A stretch of DNA of 64,000 bases from Saururus chinensis (Eukaryota; Streptophyta; Magnoliopsida; Piperales; Saururaceae), in contig CP141140.1 of assembly GCA_035235625.1 (NCBI GenBank), forward strand, positions 3,519,330-3,583,329, written 5' to 3'. Positions within the stretch are counted from its first letter, which is position 1. Every line of letters begins with the position of its first letter. This document shows positions 62,434 to 64,000 of the stretch, one piece after another. The notes beneath the pieces were generated by a model. It searched no databases. It saw only the letters and a program-made list of their open reading frames with translations, and was not told the DNA's origin. A program made the position numbers and the translations under genes.

Positions 62434-62469
<36 letters not shown>
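62434..62469. repeat. (TA)n microsatellite
   Basis: About 17 uninterrupted TA dinucleotides within LTR D. Confidence 0.97.
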
Positions 62470-62470
<1 letters not shown>

Positions 62471-64000
62471 CTTTTTAATTTTTACATTTACATCCCTAAC
62501 ATACGTTAACCTCTCGGTTACGCATTGTAGCTCCAGAATTCGCATCGTAAGCGCGCAGCAAGGCCCGCAACCTGTAACTAAGCCCCACACCCGACTCTAC
62601 GGGTATAAATATGGGGTATGTATACATAAATATGAATATGTCATAGCGTCATATTTTTCTACTAAAAATGACCAGAAAAATAGCAAGAAAATCGTAGAAA
62701 AATCTGGGACATTACAAAACAGGTCTTGGTTCACGAAATTCGGACTTAAAATAGGTTGAGAATGGTGAAAACAGTGAGAGGGTAAGAAATTTAGTTGTAG
62801 GTGAAGAAATGGCCGGAGAAGTGGTATTTATAGGGAGGGGGGAGGTGTTTTTTGGCGGGCGCCGCCACCAGAACAGGTGGGCACCGCTGGAAATGGCGGC
62901 GCTGCCATCGAATCCTATGGGCGCTTGATGAATGCACGTTCGTCACGCACGTGACGCGCGTGTTCGCGCCGCATTGAGCCGTTGAGCTGGATTTTTATAT
63001 TTTTTTTTCAAATAAACGTAACATCCTATCCCAAACTCCATTTTGCGCGTTCTAGGTACCGTTGAGCTCATATTCTCGAGCCCTACGAGACTAGATACTT
63101 ATGGACTAGTTTACTTGCATTTAAGAAGTGGGTCCCACTAATTTTAGAGCACATTTCCTGAGGTCGTAACTTTTATTCCTGGTCTCAAATTTTCATATTT
63201 TTGACTTATTATGCTCGTCTCAATGAGTTATAATGAAACTTAGAAAAATAATAAAATTTATAAAATGTTAAAAAAAATAGGGTTATTATAGTAAGTTTTT
63301 CCCTTTCCAAAGTAGGGCTCGTGGCTGCCCTCTTTCATAAGTAATGCTAGGAACTGGTCTCTTTATTTTGAAATGGTCATATGACCATGTCTACCATAAA
63401 AGACATCATATATCGATTAATATAAAGTGCAATATGTGAGGTAGTAACAAATACCAAATAAGTTTATAAATAATTCACATCTTACTATACCTCTAACAAT
63501 GTAAGATATCCACCAATATGTCGCACTTTAGCTCTAGATGCAATACCCAATTGATGATATAAGTAGGCAAGTGTAGCTGCTCCCCATGCGTACTTGTAGA
63601 TGCCTTTTATATCCTTAAGCAAATTTAAATACTTCGCAGACACCTTTGTTCCAGATATATCACAGAGGATGGTACATCCTAACAAATATAAGATGTATGC
63701 CCTCACGGAATAATGCACATCCTCTTCGATCACATCTTCTGGTAATTGGCTAAATTTATTGTGCAACCAATTTAGTGACAACCCCTTCCCTTTACATTTG
63801 TTCAATTGTTCTACAATCTCTTCCCTATCAATCCCTAAGGCATTGACACACAAATCAACCAACCCCTCTCCATCAACGTCAGGGATTGCCACAACATGTC
63901 CCTTCACAGGAACCCCTATCAATTGTTGCACATCATCCAATGTGATTGTCAACTCTCCGAAAGGCATACGAAAAGAGATCGTTTCCAGATACCACCGTTC

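Larger units (their letters stand above)
54832..62716 (-). mobile_element. LTR D: very long tandem-repeat-rich LTR-like insertion inside E
   Basis: The ends are TGTAATGCCCGATATTTTTC (54832) and ATCTGGGACATTACA (62716), of TG...CA type and mutually inverted. Its borders are fixed by the continuity of E with LTR C across it. The flanks TGTTT and CATTC (- strand) can derive from one CGTTT by opposite CpG decay plus one change. A - strand TATA box TATATAAAGG lies at 56961-56970. Without LTR C it is about 5.6 kb. It carries at least five tandem arrays and no gag or pol, so I read it as a solo LTR; a rearranged element is possible. Confidence 0.62.
53899..63290 (-). mobile_element. LTR E: solo-LTR-like insertion in a PMD coding exon, itself split by D and C
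   Basis: The outer ends are TGTAACACCCCTC (53899) and GGGTTATTATA (63290), inside flanking GTGAG (53894-53898) and GTAAG (63291-63295), a 5-bp target duplication with one difference. Removing E with one copy restores the PMD frame (KNL-QPIN). On the - strand a TATA box CTATAAATA is at 62825-62833, about 460 bp from the start. Where D interrupts it, E matches LTR C on both sides (GACCTGTTT | CCTACTAAATCGAG against GACCCGTTTCCTACTAAATCGAG, key words only). Without D and C, E is about 1.5 kb. There are no pol genes. Confidence 0.82.
47811..64000. mobile_element. MULE carrying transposase-OTU and PMD genes, right end outside window
   Basis: The left terminus GAACGCGGCTATTCCC (47811-47826) matches both ends of the 1.3 kb element at 22.8-24.2 kb. 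Inside come an inverted palindromic array (48.3-48.7), a transposase-OTU gene (+), the array again (51.9-52.5) and a convergent PMD gene (-). No matching right terminus (GAATAGCCGCGTTC) is seen up to 64000, so the element should end beyond it. The 9.4 kb between 53,899 and 63,290 is later retrotransposon insertion. That PMD belongs to the same element is inferred from position and from the known association of PMD with MULEs. Confidence 0.65.
52938..64000 (-). pseudogene. Plant mobile domain (PMD) gene, disrupted; 5' end outside window
   Basis: The product is of the PMD/aminotransferase-like family (MAIN/MAIL1 and PP7-long-form relatives, often in transposons). Exons on - : 64000-63491 (ERWYLETISF, MPFGELTITLDDVQQLIGVP, LNWLHNKF, YILYLLGC, GAATLAYLYHQLG), 63390-63291 plus 53898-53826 (TWSYDHFKIKRPVPS, then YERGQPRALLWKGKNL; after the break QPINHVHKLIKFREALDHL), 53710-53287 (VIWQPYKEERVHHPI, PARVLRQFGFVQ, NPWDCAHDYIQWYKTISHPL) and 53216-52938 (LAHKQRAIALLEESLNG to the stop). 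The second exon is split by 9.4 kb of retrotransposon. The third exon has a frameshift after FGFVQ and two in-frame stops (after ANINL and LSSK). Splice borders are GT/AG. The first exon continues past the window end in frame. Confidence 0.88.

Noticed and set aside
53899-63290. The 9.4 kb gap in PMD as a natural intron
   Set aside because: The borders are LTR termini with a target duplication inside a codon run, and no GT/AG pair is needed to rejoin the frame.

Overview
The window is a piece of plant nuclear chromosome. It holds spliced plant gene families (PRMT4, GH3, PCC13-62, subtilase), long AT-rich introns, Stowaway-type and CACTA elements, Ty1/copia and long-LTR retrotransposons, and a Mutator-like element (MULE) with OTU and plant-mobile-domain (PMD) genes. 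GC-rich coding exons beside AT-rich introns and intergenic DNA (GH3, PCC13-62) suggest a monocot, but I cannot name the species.

Layout. 1-12,000: the 3' three quarters of a PRMT4/CARM1-type histone-arginine methyltransferase gene on the + strand. Thirteen exons are resolved; the 5' end lies outside the window. Its introns carry a MITE, a Stowaway element, a copia PBS/LTR remnant and a complete 2.7 kb non-autonomous LTR element with perfect target-site duplications. 12,000-19,280: intergenic, no gene recognised. 19,389-22,151: an intact four-exon GH3 acyl-acid amido synthetase gene (601 aa), its 3' end tandemly duplicated. 22,830-24,150: a 1.3 kb deletion derivative of the MULE found at 47.8 kb. 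24,160-31,336: AT-rich intergenic DNA with MITE-like repeats and a degraded long LTR. 31,342-38,341: a full-length but dead Ty1/copia element on the - strand, flanked by the direct repeat GGTGT. 38,771-39,714: a subtilase fragment between Stowaway-like ends. 39,813-41,713: an intact three-exon PCC13-62-like desiccation-related gene on the - strand. 43,301-45,008: a small CACTA element. 45,444-45,680: a small plant-specific protein gene.

47,811 to the window end is the most unusual region. It is one side of a MULE: a terminal sequence, a decayed FAR1/MULE transposase with a C-terminal OTU protease domain on the + strand, then a convergent PMD gene on the - strand that runs off the window. The transposase gene lies between inverted arrays of about 147 bp units built from perfect GC-rich palindromes. 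A coding exon of the PMD gene is split by 9.4 kb of retrotransposon sequence nested three deep: LTR E (-), LTR D (-) inside it, and LTR C (+) inside D. Removing E with one target-site copy restores the PMD reading frame.

The probably functional host genes are PRMT4, GH3, PCC13-62 and the 78-aa small protein. They share no evident pathway. Most of the remaining recognisable sequence is mobile-element derived and carries nonsense changes and frameshifts.
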